41,780 nt of DNA from Rufibacter ruber (GCF_001647275.1 NZ_LRMM01000041.1:1-41780); one strand, 5' to 3'. Positions 32,153 to 41,156 are shown, counted from the stretch's first letter. Notes: a model not told the origin generated them from the letters alone. A program made the numbers and translations.

Positions 32153-33223
32153 TTATTTTTTTGTACTATTGAGGTTATACTCCCTTACTTCGGCCCAAGT
32201 CCAATACTTTTTGGGCTTTACCTCTCTAAAAACCTCTTCTAAAAAGGCAGAAACCTCCCGTACCATTTGCGCTGGTGTCAAAGATGAAGAATAGACAGGC
32301 CGCTCCTGCGGATTGCCGTACCGCTGGGCTTTGCTTAACTCCTGCCCCAGCAGCCTCAACAGTGGCCCGGTGTCTGTGGGACCGTCAGCGGCCCAGCTTC
32401 GGCCAGATGTTTCCAGGGAGTTCAGGTGCCGGGCCAGTGGCCTCAGGTCTGGCCTGGGCAAGGTGGGCCGGCTGGCAATATCTACCCAGGTGGTGTATTT
32501 GCACTCCACCTCATACCGCTGGTCTTGATAACACGCCAGTACTATGTCAAACCCAGCGGTACGGCTGAACAGAGCATAATAATGCACCGGCTCAGGGGTC
32601 TCCAGCACTACCAGACCTAAGGCGGGCAAGGCTGTCAGGTTTGTTTCTGGACCGTGTATTTGTGCGTGCCCTTGCATTACCTGCTCAAACTCCGGTTGCC
32701 AGAGGGTGCGGTATTCTTGAGGGTGCAATAGCACCTCTGTAAACGCCTGCAGAAAGAACTCAAATTTGGGAATTGACGCCACCACCTCATTCTCCTCCAG
32801 CTCATAGGCGCCAAAGGGTGGGTAAAAGCGGCTTTTTTCCTCGGCATTGATCCAGCAGACCAACTGAAGGGCCTCCTCAGCATGAGGCGCTGACAGGTTC
32901 AGTTCCCTGAAATCTCCAATAATGGCCACTTGCCGCAGCAGCTCTTCATGCTGCCCTGCTAAGACTGGGTTCAACAAGGCCCAAACCCCCACCAGGGCAT
33001 CTATGTCAAAGTGGTTGGCGGTGGCGCGGTGGTATTTTTTTAGTTCCGGCCAGTCCTGCTTAAGGGCCTGGAGCACCATACCGGCGCTGGTATCTTCCCT
33101 CAACTCATCAGGGACGGGCGCACCCCGCCAGTGTGACAACACCAGACCGTTAGGGTGAAAACTATCAACCACCACCGCGGGGGTCTTCTTAAGTTCTGGA
33201 AAGGGAAGATAGGAATAGGCCAT
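32153..33223 (-). CDS. Uncharacterised cytoplasmic protein (DUF6687-like)
   Basis: A protein of 356 residues with no signal peptide. It begins MAYSYLPFPELKKTPAVVVDSFHPNG and has a conserved-looking ATANHFDIDALVGVWALLNP near residue 70, which recalls the DxD/DHH metal sites of phosphoesterases. I believe it belongs to the Bacteroidota family DUF6687, from memory. The start at 33223 is chosen because an upstream extension to 33304 would translate palindrome copy 16. A TATTTTTG promoter box ends 3 bases before this ATG (33234-33227), which predicts a leaderless mRNA. Confidence 0.7.
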   Translation of the reverse strand: MAYSYLPFPELKKTPAVVVDSFHPNGLVLSHWRGAPVPDELREDTSAGMVLQALKQDWPELKKYHRATANHFDIDALVGVWALLNPVLAGQHEELLRQVAIIGDFRELNLSAPHAEEALQLVCWINAEEKSRFYPPFGAYELEENEVVASIPKFEFFLQAFTEVLLHPQEYRTLWQPEFEQVMQGHAQIHGPETNLTALPALGLVVLETPEPVHYYALFSRTAGFDIVLACYQDQRYEVECKYTTWVDIASRPTLPRPDLRPLARHLNSLETSGRSWAADGPTDTGPLLRLLGQELSKAQRYGNPQERPVYSSSLTPAQMVREVSAFLEEVFREVKPKKYWTWAEVREYNLNSTKK

Positions 33224-33241
33224 GCGCAAAAATAAGTACGT

Positions 33242-33287
33242 TTTCTGTTTTCGGCCTGTTTTCCTGAAAATAAGCCAAAAACAGAAA
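33242..33287. repeat. Dispersed palindrome, copy 16
   Basis: TTTCTGTTTTCGGCCTGTTT, T, loop, then AAAATAAGCCAAAAACAGAAA. The outer stem pairs and the inner arm is changed. It lies between divergent genes, directly upstream of a promoter box. The rest of 33288-33498 shows no further feature. Confidence 0.8.
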
Positions 33288-33498
33288 CTAAGAATATTGG
33301 TCACGAACCCTTACGAAGCAAATGACTGGTATTTCCAACAGAGCTCCCCTTTCTAAAGCTGGTACTATTGAAGGCCTACCGTCTCTCTGAAAATTTTTTC
33401 TCAATATCTCACATGCCGTTGAACTCCTTCCCTTTATTCTTGGTTCGCCCTTCAACTCACTCCCTCAGCTATCTATCTAATCATTAATACTTTAGTTT

Positions 33499-36400
33499 AT
33501 GGCAGCTAATGTTTACAAAGCCAAAACCCTGACCGCCTTTCAAGTCTGGATGCTGGTGTGGGCGTTCTCCATCTTCTGGAACTCTGCGGCTGTTGCCCAA
33601 ACGACACCATCTTTCCAAGCCGGCGATTACCGCACCACAACCGCAGGAAACATCAGCCAGACATCTGGCACGGCCCAACTGGAGCAGCTCTCTGTAGACG
33701 GAACATGGCAGCCTGCCGCCTACCCCCTCCCGGTGACCTCCACCCTGTATGCCCCACATGCGTTGCAGATTGCAGGGCCCCTTGAGGTAGCCAACCTGGT
33801 GGTAACCGCCGCAGCCCCCGTGACCGTGCTTGCCAATGCCCACCTCCGCACTACCGGCAGATTAACAGTTTCCCCTTCCGCCCGTCTGGTGCTGCAGGGC
33901 GAAGTAGACAACCGCGGAACGCTCCAACTCCAGGCAAACAGCACGCTCCTGATCCAGTCCCACAATTACCAAGCCACCTCTTCCCTTTGGGCGGGCATTG
34001 AAGAAATAGACGCCACTTCTGAGGTTAGAATTGAAAACGCCAACGCCAGCGCCCTCCTGCTCTCTGGCAGCCACCTCACCACGCAACCCCACGGTTTTTG
34101 GTTCGGGAAACTGACTATAGCACCCGCCTCTGCTGTAAACTGGCAGTTAACAAACACCAGCGGCTCTATCACGGCCCAGACGGCAACCGTAGTATTACCA
34201 ACCGGCTCCACCCTTACCCTGGCGGCCGGGATCTCCCTTTCCCTGCAGTTTGGGCAAGGCCTCTCTCTCACCGGCGGCACATATTTTGTCCAAAACCAGG
34301 CTAGTGGAACAGCCAATCTTTCCCTGGCCGGAGACCTCGCTCTGAGCAACGCCAGCCTTACCCTGAACCAAACGGCCAGCTCCGGCGCCACCACGTTGGT
34401 AGACCTCAAAGGCCATCTCACCCAGGACGCCGGCTCCACTATCAACAACAGCAGCACGGTTACCACCAGCTCCAGCGCAATCAGCTTTACCGGCACCAGC
34501 TGGCAGGAAATTGCCGCCGCGGGGTCTGTTAACCATGTTACACTGGGGGTGAAGCCTGGGGCGCAGGTGCGGCTCAAGCAGCATTTAAAACTCAACCCTT
34601 CTAACTCTGTTTATGCGGGCACGTTGACCGTAGAGAATGGCGGCACCTTAGATTTTGGCACAGACGCGAACGGAAACGGTTATTCAGTTCAGGGCCAGGG
34701 TTATTTCAGGTTAGAGCAGGGCGGGACACTGTTGATCACCAGTGCCCAGGGAATCAATGCCACTGGTTTGGCCGGCAACGTGCAGGTTACTGACAGCCGT
34801 CGCACCTTTAACCAGCTGGCCACGTTTGTCTATAGCGGCACCGTGCCCCAGCAAACGGGGAATGCCTTTACCACCACGGCCAATGGCAAAATCCTCATCA
34901 TAGACAACCCCACGTCTGTCACTCTTACCCAAAGCACCGGTATTTCCAGCAACACCACCCTTTCCGCCGGTGGCGGAAAATTGGAGATCAGACAAGGGGT
35001 GTTGATTGCCACCCCCACGGCAGACATTACCAGCTCCGGTAAATTGGTTATGACGGGCGGCACGTACCGTATTGCCATGACTGGCACCACCGTTCCGCTA
35101 TTATCAGGGGCTTACGAGCTAACGGGTGGCAGCATTGAGCTGGCGGGGAACGGCGATCAGACACTTAGGGGGAAAACTTACCACCAGCTCATCATCAGTG
35201 GCAGCAACACTGCCGGCGTCAATGCCAAAACCATTTCCACCACCACTACCGTCAACCAGAAGCTAACTATTCTGCCCCATGCCCTCTTTGATATTGGAAA
35301 CAAAACTTTGAAAGGTGACGGCGGTTTAACCATGACAGGCGGTTTGCTGCGCTTAGGCAAAAGCAGCGGCACCTTGCCAGAACTTGCGGGCAGAAATGAG
35401 CCTTATCAGCTGACCGGCGGCACCATTGAGTTTTACGGCACCACCAACGGCCAGAGCCAATCGCTCAGGGGAACGTATGGCAGCTCCCAAAAGATCACGT
35501 ACCATCATGTAACCTTGACCGCCACTGAGGCCAATACGCTCAATGAAAATGGCAACCAGCTGCTCAGCGGCAACCTAGATGTCACAGGTACGCTCACGGT
35601 CAAGGCCCCGGCGGTTTTACAGATTGCCAGCAACCGTGCCATTGGAGGGTCAGGCAGTTTTGTGTTGGAGACCGGCGCAACCTTGCTTTATGGCTCGCCT
35701 CAGGGCATTAAACAAACGGGTACCACCACTTCAGACGGCAATATTAGGGTAAGTGGCCCCAGAAGTTATTCTACCCAGGCTAGCTACGGATTTGTGGGGA
35801 ACTCAGAAATGGTCTCAGGAGACGGCCTTCCGGCAACTGTAGCCAATTTACTTGTGGCTAAAACCGGGTACGGCGTTACGTTGACCAATTCAGTGGCGGT
35901 GAGCGGGGTATTTACCATGAAGAGCAGCCTCTTTAAGACTGGGGCCAATGAGCTTGCCATTAACAGCACGGCCCCTGCCGCAATAGAGTTGGCAGATCCT
36001 GCCTTTTACATTCTGGGCAACCTGAGACGGGCCATGGGCAGCAGCGGGACGTACAGCTTTCCGGTGGGCACGCTTAACGGCAAACGCCAGCTGGATATTC
36101 AGACCAATGCCTTGGGCGGAAACGGGTTTCAAAGCCTGCTGGTAAGTTTTCAACCCCTCACCCATCACCAGGACGCTGATCTGCAGGTGACAGAAGCCGG
36201 CGCCACCTACACGCGCATAGAGCCAGAAGGGGTTTGGGTAGTAGAACCCAATACCCAGCCCACCAGCGGAAGTTACACCGCCTTTGCGTACCTGAACGGG
36301 TTTAGCGGCCTCATAGACAATGCCTTTGCTCTGCTGTTACGCCCGCTTACGTCTACCAGTGGCAAAGATTGGAATACCGGCGGCGGCACCTTAGACGCCC

Positions 36401-37041
36401 CCAACAAAGAAGGCCGAACCTTGGCCAGCGGCTATGCCAAGCGCAACTTTATAAATCAGTTTGGGCAGCTGGCCATAGGCAACCTGGAATCTACCCTGCC
36501 TGTTTCCTGGCTGCACGTGAAAGCACAGCGGCAGCAACAGCACGTGCTCCTCACCTGGGCCACCGCCACTGAGACCAACAATGACCGCTTTGAAATAGAA
36601 TACTCCCTTGACGGAAGGCAGTTTACCCAAGTGGGGGCTTTGCCTGGGAGCGGCCACTCCACCACAATTCAACGGTACCAGTTCCTGCACCCCAACAAAG
36701 ACCATCACGTGGGTTATTACCGCATCAAGCAAGTTGACTATGACGGGCAGTTTGAGTTCAGTAAGGTGGTCTCAGCAGAGGCTGGTGCGGCACCCAGCGT
36801 TTCCGGGCTCCAGCTTTACCCCAACCCCAGTCAGGAAGTCCTGTACATCTCAGGTGTAGACCTGGCTCCAGACGCAGAGATTGAGATCATAGACCTCAGC
36901 GGAAGAACCGTACAGCGCGTGATTCCCGTGTTGGGAGGAACCGTGGCAACCATTCAGGTAAAGCACCTACCGGCCGGCACGTATCTCCTTCAGCTACGGC
37001 AGGAGAAGCAGGTTCAACGGCAGCGGTTTGTGAAGCAGTAA
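33499..37041 (+). CDS. Large T9SS-secreted beta-helix-like surface protein
   Basis: 1180 residues. The signal peptide (VWMLVWAFSIFWNSAAVAQ) directs it to the periplasm. The C-terminal ~80 residues (GLQLYPNPSQEVLYISGVD, IEIIDLSGRTVQ, LPAGTYLLQLR) form a type A sorting domain of the type IX secretion system, so it is exported across the outer membrane and likely attached or released. Residues ~60-900 are Ser/Thr/Gly-rich with recurring TGG turns (SLTGGTYFV, VMTGGTYRI, ELTGGSIEL, TMTGGLLRL, QLTGGTIEF), which suggests a beta-helix or stacked-strand adhesin. Residues ~995-1085 (LPVSWLHVKAQRQQQHVLLTWATATETNNDRFEIEYSLDG) are a common pre-sorting module. No catalytic motif is seen. Confidence 0.9.
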   Translation: MAANVYKAKTLTAFQVWMLVWAFSIFWNSAAVAQTTPSFQAGDYRTTTAGNISQTSGTAQLEQLSVDGTWQPAAYPLPVTSTLYAPHALQIAGPLEVANLVVTAAAPVTVLANAHLRTTGRLTVSPSARLVLQGEVDNRGTLQLQANSTLLIQSHNYQATSSLWAGIEEIDATSEVRIENANASALLLSGSHLTTQPHGFWFGKLTIAPASAVNWQLTNTSGSITAQTATVVLPTGSTLTLAAGISLSLQFGQGLSLTGGTYFVQNQASGTANLSLAGDLALSNASLTLNQTASSGATTLVDLKGHLTQDAGSTINNSSTVTTSSSAISFTGTSWQEIAAAGSVNHVTLGVKPGAQVRLKQHLKLNPSNSVYAGTLTVENGGTLDFGTDANGNGYSVQGQGYFRLEQGGTLLITSAQGINATGLAGNVQVTDSRRTFNQLATFVYSGTVPQQTGNAFTTTANGKILIIDNPTSVTLTQSTGISSNTTLSAGGGKLEIRQGVLIATPTADITSSGKLVMTGGTYRIAMTGTTVPLLSGAYELTGGSIELAGNGDQTLRGKTYHQLIISGSNTAGVNAKTISTTTTVNQKLTILPHALFDIGNKTLKGDGGLTMTGGLLRLGKSSGTLPELAGRNEPYQLTGGTIEFYGTTNGQSQSLRGTYGSSQKITYHHVTLTATEANTLNENGNQLLSGNLDVTGTLTVKAPAVLQIASNRAIGGSGSFVLETGATLLYGSPQGIKQTGTTTSDGNIRVSGPRSYSTQASYGFVGNSEMVSGDGLPATVANLLVAKTGYGVTLTNSVAVSGVFTMKSSLFKTGANELAINSTAPAAIELADPAFYILGNLRRAMGSSGTYSFPVGTLNGKRQLDIQTNALGGNGFQSLLVSFQPLTHHQDADLQVTEAGATYTRIEPEGVWVVEPNTQPTSGSYTAFAYLNGFSGLIDNAFALLLRPLTSTSGKDWNTGGGTLDAPNKEGRTLASGYAKRNFINQFGQLAIGNLESTLPVSWLHVKAQRQQQHVLLTWATATETNNDRFEIEYSLDGRQFTQVGALPGSGHSTTIQRYQFLHPNKDHHVGYYRIKQVDYDGQFEFSKVVSAEAGAAPSVSGLQLYPNPSQEVLYISGVDLAPDAEIEIIDLSGRTVQRVIPVLGGTVATIQVKHLPAGTYLLQLRQEKQVQRQRFVKQ

Positions 37042-37044
37042 CCC

Positions 37045-37081
37045 GTTTATGGGCTGTTTTTCTGAAAACAGGCCCAAAATG
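37045..37081. repeat. Dispersed palindrome, copy 17
   Basis: GTTTATGGGCTGTTTT, loop TCTG, then AAAACAGGCCCAAAATG, with one extra base in the 3' arm. It starts 4 bases after the stop codon of the T9SS protein and precedes the terminator, the reverse of the usual order. Confidence 0.85.
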
Positions 37082-37085
37082 AACC

Positions 37086-37122
37086 AGCCCCCATGAGTTC
37101 CAACAACCCATGGGGGCTTTTA
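37086..37122 (+). terminator. Intrinsic terminator of the T9SS protein gene
   Basis: AGCCCCCATG (37086-37095) pairs with CATGGGGGCT (37109-37118), then TTTT. Confidence 0.8.
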
Positions 37123-37356
37123 CTGGCTTCTGCAATGGCTGTGGTAACGTTGACCAGCGACACATAATGCCCCGGCCAGCCCTTCAAAATCGCCCATGCC
37201 GTCTCTGTTGCTGTCTTTTAAGGGGTAAACCTCCGGGCTGTAGAGCACACTGTTCTTATACCAAAGTTCCTCGTTACAATCATGAGCGGTGTTCTGGGCA
37301 AAAGCTGAGGGACCCAGGAGAAATAGGCTGAAAAGGTAACTAACCGTAAAGTCTTT
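37120..37356 (-). pseudogene. 5' remnant of a secreted GH13 (alpha-amylase family) gene
   Basis: On the minus strand one frame reads KDFTVSYLFSLFLLGPSAFA QNTAHDCNEELWYKNSVLYS PEVYPLKDSNRDGMGDFEGL AG, then unrelated residues and TAA. LWYKNSVLY and FKDSNxDGxGDFxGL are the conserved start of GH13 amylase/trehalose-synthase type enzymes, preceded by a signal peptide. The start codon is missing (TGA lies in its place at 37359-37357) and the catalytic barrel after GDFEGLAG is absent. It is a dead gene fragment of about 70 codons. Confidence 0.7.
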
Positions 37357-37462
37357 TCAGGGCAAATTGCTTTTGTATCCTTTCGCATTCACCTTGGAAG
37401 AAGGTTGGGCCTACCCGTTAGAACTGAATATATCACTACCCAATCTGCCTCCACTGCCTGCC

Positions 37463-37496
37463 TTTTGGGGCTGTTTTTCAGAAAACAGCCCCAAAA
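37463..37496. repeat. Dispersed palindrome, copy 18 (15-bp perfect stem)
   Basis: TTTTGGGGCTGTTTT pairs exactly with its complement around TCAG. The outer arms do not match here. The next stem-loop (37499-37535) abuts it. Confidence 0.88.
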
Positions 37497-37498
37497 CG

Positions 37499-37535
37499 CA
37501 AAAAGGGAGCACTGTTAACCAGCGCTCCCTTTTAT
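37499..37535 (-). terminator. Stem-loop terminator downstream of purF
   Basis: AAAAGGGAGC (37501-37510) pairs with GCTCCCTTTT (37524-37533). On the minus strand TTTTT follows, then palindrome copy 18. It lies 200 bases beyond the purF stop codon, the nearest minus-strand gene. Confidence 0.7.
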
Positions 37536-37599
37536 ATCTTAGCAGGGTGTTAAAATCAATAGAGGTTATATAGTATAAGGAGTTATAGCTACTCAAGTA

Positions 37600-37636
37600 C
37601 GTCATTCCGAGCGTAGCCAAGGAAACTAACGTCTCC
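37600..37636. repeat. Single GTCATTCCGAGC-type intergenic repeat
   Basis: CGTCATTCCGAGCGTAGCCA then AGGAAACTAACGTCTCC. From memory, very similar GTCATTCCGAGCGxAGxCGAGGAATCT sequences are scattered between genes in many Bacteroidota; only one copy is present here. Confidence 0.5.
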
Positions 37637-37683
37637 AACTTGTGCTTTAGACTCGGTTGGGAAACTGCTTCAGCTCAAGTTCT

Positions 37684-37718
37684 TCTCCTTTAAAACCTTA
37701 TTTTATACAAGCTCTAGT
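37684..37718 (-). repeat. TAGAGCTTGTTTAAATTTTG repeat, copy C (diverged)
   Basis: On the minus strand CTAGAGCTTGTATAAAATAA then GGTTTTAAAGGAG aligns with copy A at about 27 of 35 positions. It lies just beyond the 3' end of purF. Confidence 0.45.
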
Positions 37719-37737
37719 CTCTTACAAAAGTTGCACC

Positions 37738-39630
37738 TTAATACGCTCTCCCCGCTTTGTTCTCCATGAAGTTCACAAAAGCACGGTTTACCACTTTCAT
37801 ACCGCCTGGAGTGGGGTAATCTCCGGTGAAATACCAGTCGCCTAAGTGGTTGGGGCAGGCTTCATGCAGACCTTCAATGGTCTGGAAAATCACCTGCACC
37901 TCCGCTTTCACATCGGCGGCTTTCACGATCTCGGCCACTTTGGCGCTCACTTCCTCAGGGGTGAACTGCTGGTAGAGTTCCTGCACAAAGTTTTGCTCTC
38001 TGGCGGTGCCGGAAGCCAGGCCTGCCACACACTTCTGATATACCTCTTCGGCCAGGCCTTCTTTGCCTTTGTCTTTCAGGAGGCCCATCATGGCCCTGAA
38101 CGCCACAAACTCCTTCATCTTAGACATGTCAATGCCGTAGCAGTCTGGGTATCTGATCTGCGGGGCGCAGGAAACCACAATGATTTTCTTCGGCTCCAGC
38201 CGGTCCAGCATTCTGATAATGCTTTTCTCAAGGGTGGTGCCGCGTACAATGGAGTCATCTATCACCACCACCGTGTCAATGCCTTTTTTCACCACGCCAT
38301 AGGTGGTGTCATACACGTGGGCGACCAGGTCATCACGGGAGTTGTCATCTGTGATGAAGGTGCGCAGTTTGGCATCTTTGATCACCAGTTTCTCAACCCG
38401 GGGCTTAAACGAGTAGATCTTGTCCAGTTTTTCTTCATCAACCCCGGCCTCAGCAATGGCTTTGCGGCGGTAGCTGCGCAGGTAGTCTTCCATCCCGTCC
38501 ATCATACCCAGGAACGACGTCTCAGCGGTGTTGGGGATATAGGAGAAGACGGTGTTCTCCAGGTCGTATTTCACGGCCTCCAGCACAGTGGGGCACAGCA
38601 GTTTCCCCAGCGCCTTCCGCTCGCGGTAGATCTCAGGGTCATTGCCGCGGGAGAAGTAGATGCGCTCAAAGCTGCAGGATTTTTTCTCCAGGGCGGGCAG
38701 CACCTCTTTTTCGCTGGCTTCACCGCTTTTGGTCACAATGAGGGCACAGCCGGGAGACACCTCCTTGATCTGGTCATACTCTACCCCGAAGGCGGTTTTG
38801 ATGGCCGGTTTCTCTGAGGCCACCACCACCACCTCCTCATCTACATAATAATACGCCGGCCTAATGCCAGACGGGTCGCGCACTACAAAGGCGGCACCGT
38901 AGCCCGTGAGCCCGGCCATGGAATACCCCCCGTCAAAGTCTTTGCAGGCCCGGCGCAGCACGCGCTGCAGGTCCAGGTTGTCTTCTATGAGGCGGGTGAT
39001 CTCCTGGTTGTTGTTGTCTGGCTTGTAGTAGTCAAACAGACGCTGGTTCTCCTCATCCAGAAAGTGGCCAATCTTCTCCAGAACCGTCACCGTATCAATC
39101 TTCTGGCGCGGGTGCTGGCCCAGGTCAGTCAGCACGTTGAAGAGCTCGTCAACGTTGGTCATGTTGAAGTTACCGGCCACGGCCAGGCTTCTGTTGCGCC
39201 AGTTGTTCTCCCTGATCATGGGGTGGCAGTTGTCTACGCTGTTCTCACCGTGGGTCCCATAACGCAAATGGCCCAGGTACACATCGCCTAAAAACGGCAA
39301 TTGCTCCCGGAGCCATTCAATGTTTTGAGAATCTTTGGGGTTGCGGCGGCGGCACTTGTTGTACTTGATGCTGATCTTCCCGAAGATGGCGTCAATGGCC
39401 TTGGTCTTCACGGAGCGGTAGCGGGCAATGTACTCGGTGCCGGGCTTGGCGTTGATGTTGATGCTGGCAAAACCGGCGCCGTCCTGGCCGCGGTTGTGCT
39501 GCTTCTCCATGAGCAGGTACATTTTCTGTACGCCGTAGAGGGCAGTGCCGTATTTTTCAACGTAGTATTCTAAAGGCTTTCTGAGGCGGACCAAAGCTAT
39601 TCCGCACTCATGCTTTATGGCATCACTCAT
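37738..39630 (-). CDS. purF: Amidophosphoribosyltransferase, long Bacteroidota form
   Basis: Catalyses the first step of purine synthesis, PRPP plus glutamine to phosphoribosylamine. 630 residues. An N-terminal class II glutaminase domain begins MSDAIKHE-Cys9-GIALVRL; Cys9 would become the N-terminal nucleophile after cleavage of a short propeptide. RYGTHGENSVDNCHP and AVAGNFNMTN follow. The C-terminal phosphoribosyltransferase domain has the PRPP loop VVVIDDSIVRGTTLEKS, Asp458-Asp459. It is longer than the usual ~500 residues, as is common for a Bacteroidota subgroup, so it may be the second, specialised paralogue. The start at 39630 puts Cys close to the N-terminus. Confidence 0.85.
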   Translation of the reverse strand: MSDAIKHECGIALVRLRKPLEYYVEKYGTALYGVQKMYLLMEKQHNRGQDGAGFASININAKPGTEYIARYRSVKTKAIDAIFGKISIKYNKCRRRNPKDSQNIEWLREQLPFLGDVYLGHLRYGTHGENSVDNCHPMIRENNWRNRSLAVAGNFNMTNVDELFNVLTDLGQHPRQKIDTVTVLEKIGHFLDEENQRLFDYYKPDNNNQEITRLIEDNLDLQRVLRRACKDFDGGYSMAGLTGYGAAFVVRDPSGIRPAYYYVDEEVVVVASEKPAIKTAFGVEYDQIKEVSPGCALIVTKSGEASEKEVLPALEKKSCSFERIYFSRGNDPEIYRERKALGKLLCPTVLEAVKYDLENTVFSYIPNTAETSFLGMMDGMEDYLRSYRRKAIAEAGVDEEKLDKIYSFKPRVEKLVIKDAKLRTFITDDNSRDDLVAHVYDTTYGVVKKGIDTVVVIDDSIVRGTTLEKSIIRMLDRLEPKKIIVVSCAPQIRYPDCYGIDMSKMKEFVAFRAMMGLLKDKGKEGLAEEVYQKCVAGLASGTAREQNFVQELYQQFTPEEVSAKVAEIVKAADVKAEVQVIFQTIEGLHEACPNHLGDWYFTGDYPTPGGMKVVNRAFVNFMENKAGRAY

Positions 39631-39709
39631 TCTACAGATGGTTAAGAAGGGGGAAAACACGGGTTCAGTGGTTTCCGCGGCCATTCTGCCCTCAAGGCAG
39701 AACGGAGAT

Positions 39710-39742
39710 GCAAAGTAAGCCTAAAAACACGTACCCTTCCAA
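39710..39742 (-). promoter_or_regulatory. Candidate purF promoter
   Basis: On the minus strand TTG (39742-39740) and TACTTTGC (39717-39710) are separated by 22 bases, close to the Bacteroidota consensus. The predicted leader is about 75 bases. Confidence 0.4.
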
Positions 39743-39833
39743 GGGAAAAACTAATTTATGTGCGGTTTCATTCCCTGTAGGCGAAAGAAAGTCAGCCGCG
39801 GCCGGCAAACACCTGCCCCACCGTTTCTGGCTT

Positions 39834-39873
39834 CTGTTTTTGGCCTGCTTTCCTGAAAGTAACCCAAAAACAG
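39834..39873. repeat. Dispersed palindrome, copy 19 (degenerate)
   Basis: TTCTGTTTTTGGCCTGCTTT, CCTG, then AAAGTAACCCAAAAACAG. Several mismatches. It lies between divergent purF and a DMT exporter gene. Confidence 0.7.
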
Positions 39874-39906
39874 CGCGGTTTCTGGAAAGTGCGCGCGCCT
39901 GTTGCC

Positions 39907-39914
39907 TACCTTTG
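39907..39914 (+). promoter_or_regulatory. TACCTTTG promoter box, predicted leaderless
   Basis: TACCTTTG fits TAnnTTTG exactly and ends 5 bases before the ATG at 39920. A start 4-7 bases downstream would fall on or next to the ATG, so the mRNA would have almost no leader. No clear TTG element lies at the usual distance. Confidence 0.5.
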
Positions 39915-39919
39915 CCGCC

Positions 39920-40807
39920 ATGAGCCAAAAAGTGAAGGTACACGCGGCGCTGTTTCTGGTGGCGCTGATTTACGGGGCCAACTACAGCATTGCCAAAGAA
40001 GTCATGCCGGCCTATGTGCAGCCGTTCGGGCTGATTGTGATCAGGGTGGTGAGTGCGGTGCTGGTGTTTGGGGCCATCTCTGCGTTTGTGGTGAAAGAGA
40101 AGATTCAGAGCCGGCAGGACTGGGGGCGGCTGGCGCTCTGCGGCTTGCTGGGGATCACACTGAACCAGCTGTCTTTCTTTGCGGGGCTGAACCTGACCTC
40201 GCCTATCAATGCCTCCCTCATCCAGACGGTGTCACCGGTGGTAGTGGTGCTGCTGTCTGCGTATCTGCTCAGGGAACGGCTGCAGGCGTACAGGATGGTG
40301 GGCATTCTGCTGGCCGGCCTGGGGGCCATGCTGCTCATCTCAGGCAAGGCGGGCAACACCCAGGGGCACGTGCTGGGTGATTTGCTTATTCTTTTCAATG
40401 CCGTCTGCTTTGGCGCTTTTCTGGTGCTGGTGAAGCCCTTGATGCAGCGGTACAATCCCATTACAGTGGTTAGCCGTATATTTCTCATTGGCGCGGTGGG
40501 CGTGCTTCCGTTTGGGTGGCAGCAGGTGCTGGAGCCGGCGTATGCCGCATTCCCGGCCAGTATCTGGGCGGCCATTGCGTTTGTGGTGATCTGCATGACC
40601 ATTCTGGCGTACCTGCTCAACGTGTGGGCCATGAAATACGCCAGCCCGGCGCTGGTGGGCGTGTACATTTACCTGCAGCCGGTGTTTGCCATCTTCATTG
40701 CGGTGGGGCTGGGCAAAGACGTTTTCACCTGGCAGAAGGCGCTTTACGCCGCCATGATTTTTGGCGGGGTGTATTTGGTGAGTAAGCCCAAAAAAGCGGT
40801 GGCGTAA
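39920..40807 (+). CDS. EamA-family DMT exporter
   Basis: 295 residues, ten membrane helices in two EamA repeats. Start MSQKVKVHAALFLVALIYGANYSIAKEVMP; the first repeat contains SPINASLIQTVSPVVVVLLSAYLLRERL, and the second ASPALVGVYIYLQPVFAIFIAVGLGKDVFTWQKALYAAMIFGGVYLV. Distantly related to the exporter at 29745-30656 but clearly a separate gene. Substrate unknown. The ATG at 39920 is used because the TTG further upstream lies within the promoter box. Confidence 0.92.
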   Translation: MSQKVKVHAALFLVALIYGANYSIAKEVMPAYVQPFGLIVIRVVSAVLVFGAISAFVVKEKIQSRQDWGRLALCGLLGITLNQLSFFAGLNLTSPINASLIQTVSPVVVVLLSAYLLRERLQAYRMVGILLAGLGAMLLISGKAGNTQGHVLGDLLILFNAVCFGAFLVLVKPLMQRYNPITVVSRIFLIGAVGVLPFGWQQVLEPAYAAFPASIWAAIAFVVICMTILAYLLNVWAMKYASPALVGVYIYLQPVFAIFIAVGLGKDVFTWQKALYAAMIFGGVYLVSKPKKAVA

Positions 40808-40892
40808 GCGGGAATGGGTACAGATTTTGTTGTTTCGTTTGCACCAAGTTGCCCAAACGGGTGTTCTTGGCTAAACCTGAACTAAGGAGATT

Positions 40893-41156
40893 ATGCTGGA
40901 AGAAACGGCACCGTTTGATGCAGATGCGCTGCATCACCTTTTTCTGCAAGTAGAGGCGAAAGACGCCACTTGCATGCTGAACGTGGCGGGGCACCCGCTG
41001 CGCATCAGGGAAGTGATTTTCCAGATGGTGGAGAACGGGTGCCGCGTCTGCAAGGTTACCGCTGACCAATACAACACCTTTATCTATGACAAGGAGGTAA
41101 CAGAGATATATGACTACCTCACCACCATCATCAAAGTAAAGACACTGGTGGGGTGA
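40893..41156 (+). CDS. Small conserved-looking hypothetical protein
   Basis: 87 residues with no signal peptide and no recognised family. AAGGAGA 4-9 bases before the ATG supports the start. It has three cysteines (DATCMLNVAG; ENGCRVCKVT) and a mixed alpha/beta pattern, with an acidic, Tyr-rich helix near the end (DKEVTEIYDYLTTIIKVKTL). The stop codon lies inside the first arm of palindrome copy 20. Confidence 0.7.
   Translation: MLEETAPFDADALHHLFLQVEAKDATCMLNVAGHPLRIREVIFQMVENGCRVCKVTADQYNTFIYDKEVTEIYDYLTTIIKVKTLVG

Noticed and set aside
33224-33304. N-terminal extension of the 33223 gene
   Set aside because: The added residues are a translation of palindrome copy 16 (FWLIFRKTGRKQK); the same phrase appears in other frames over other copies.
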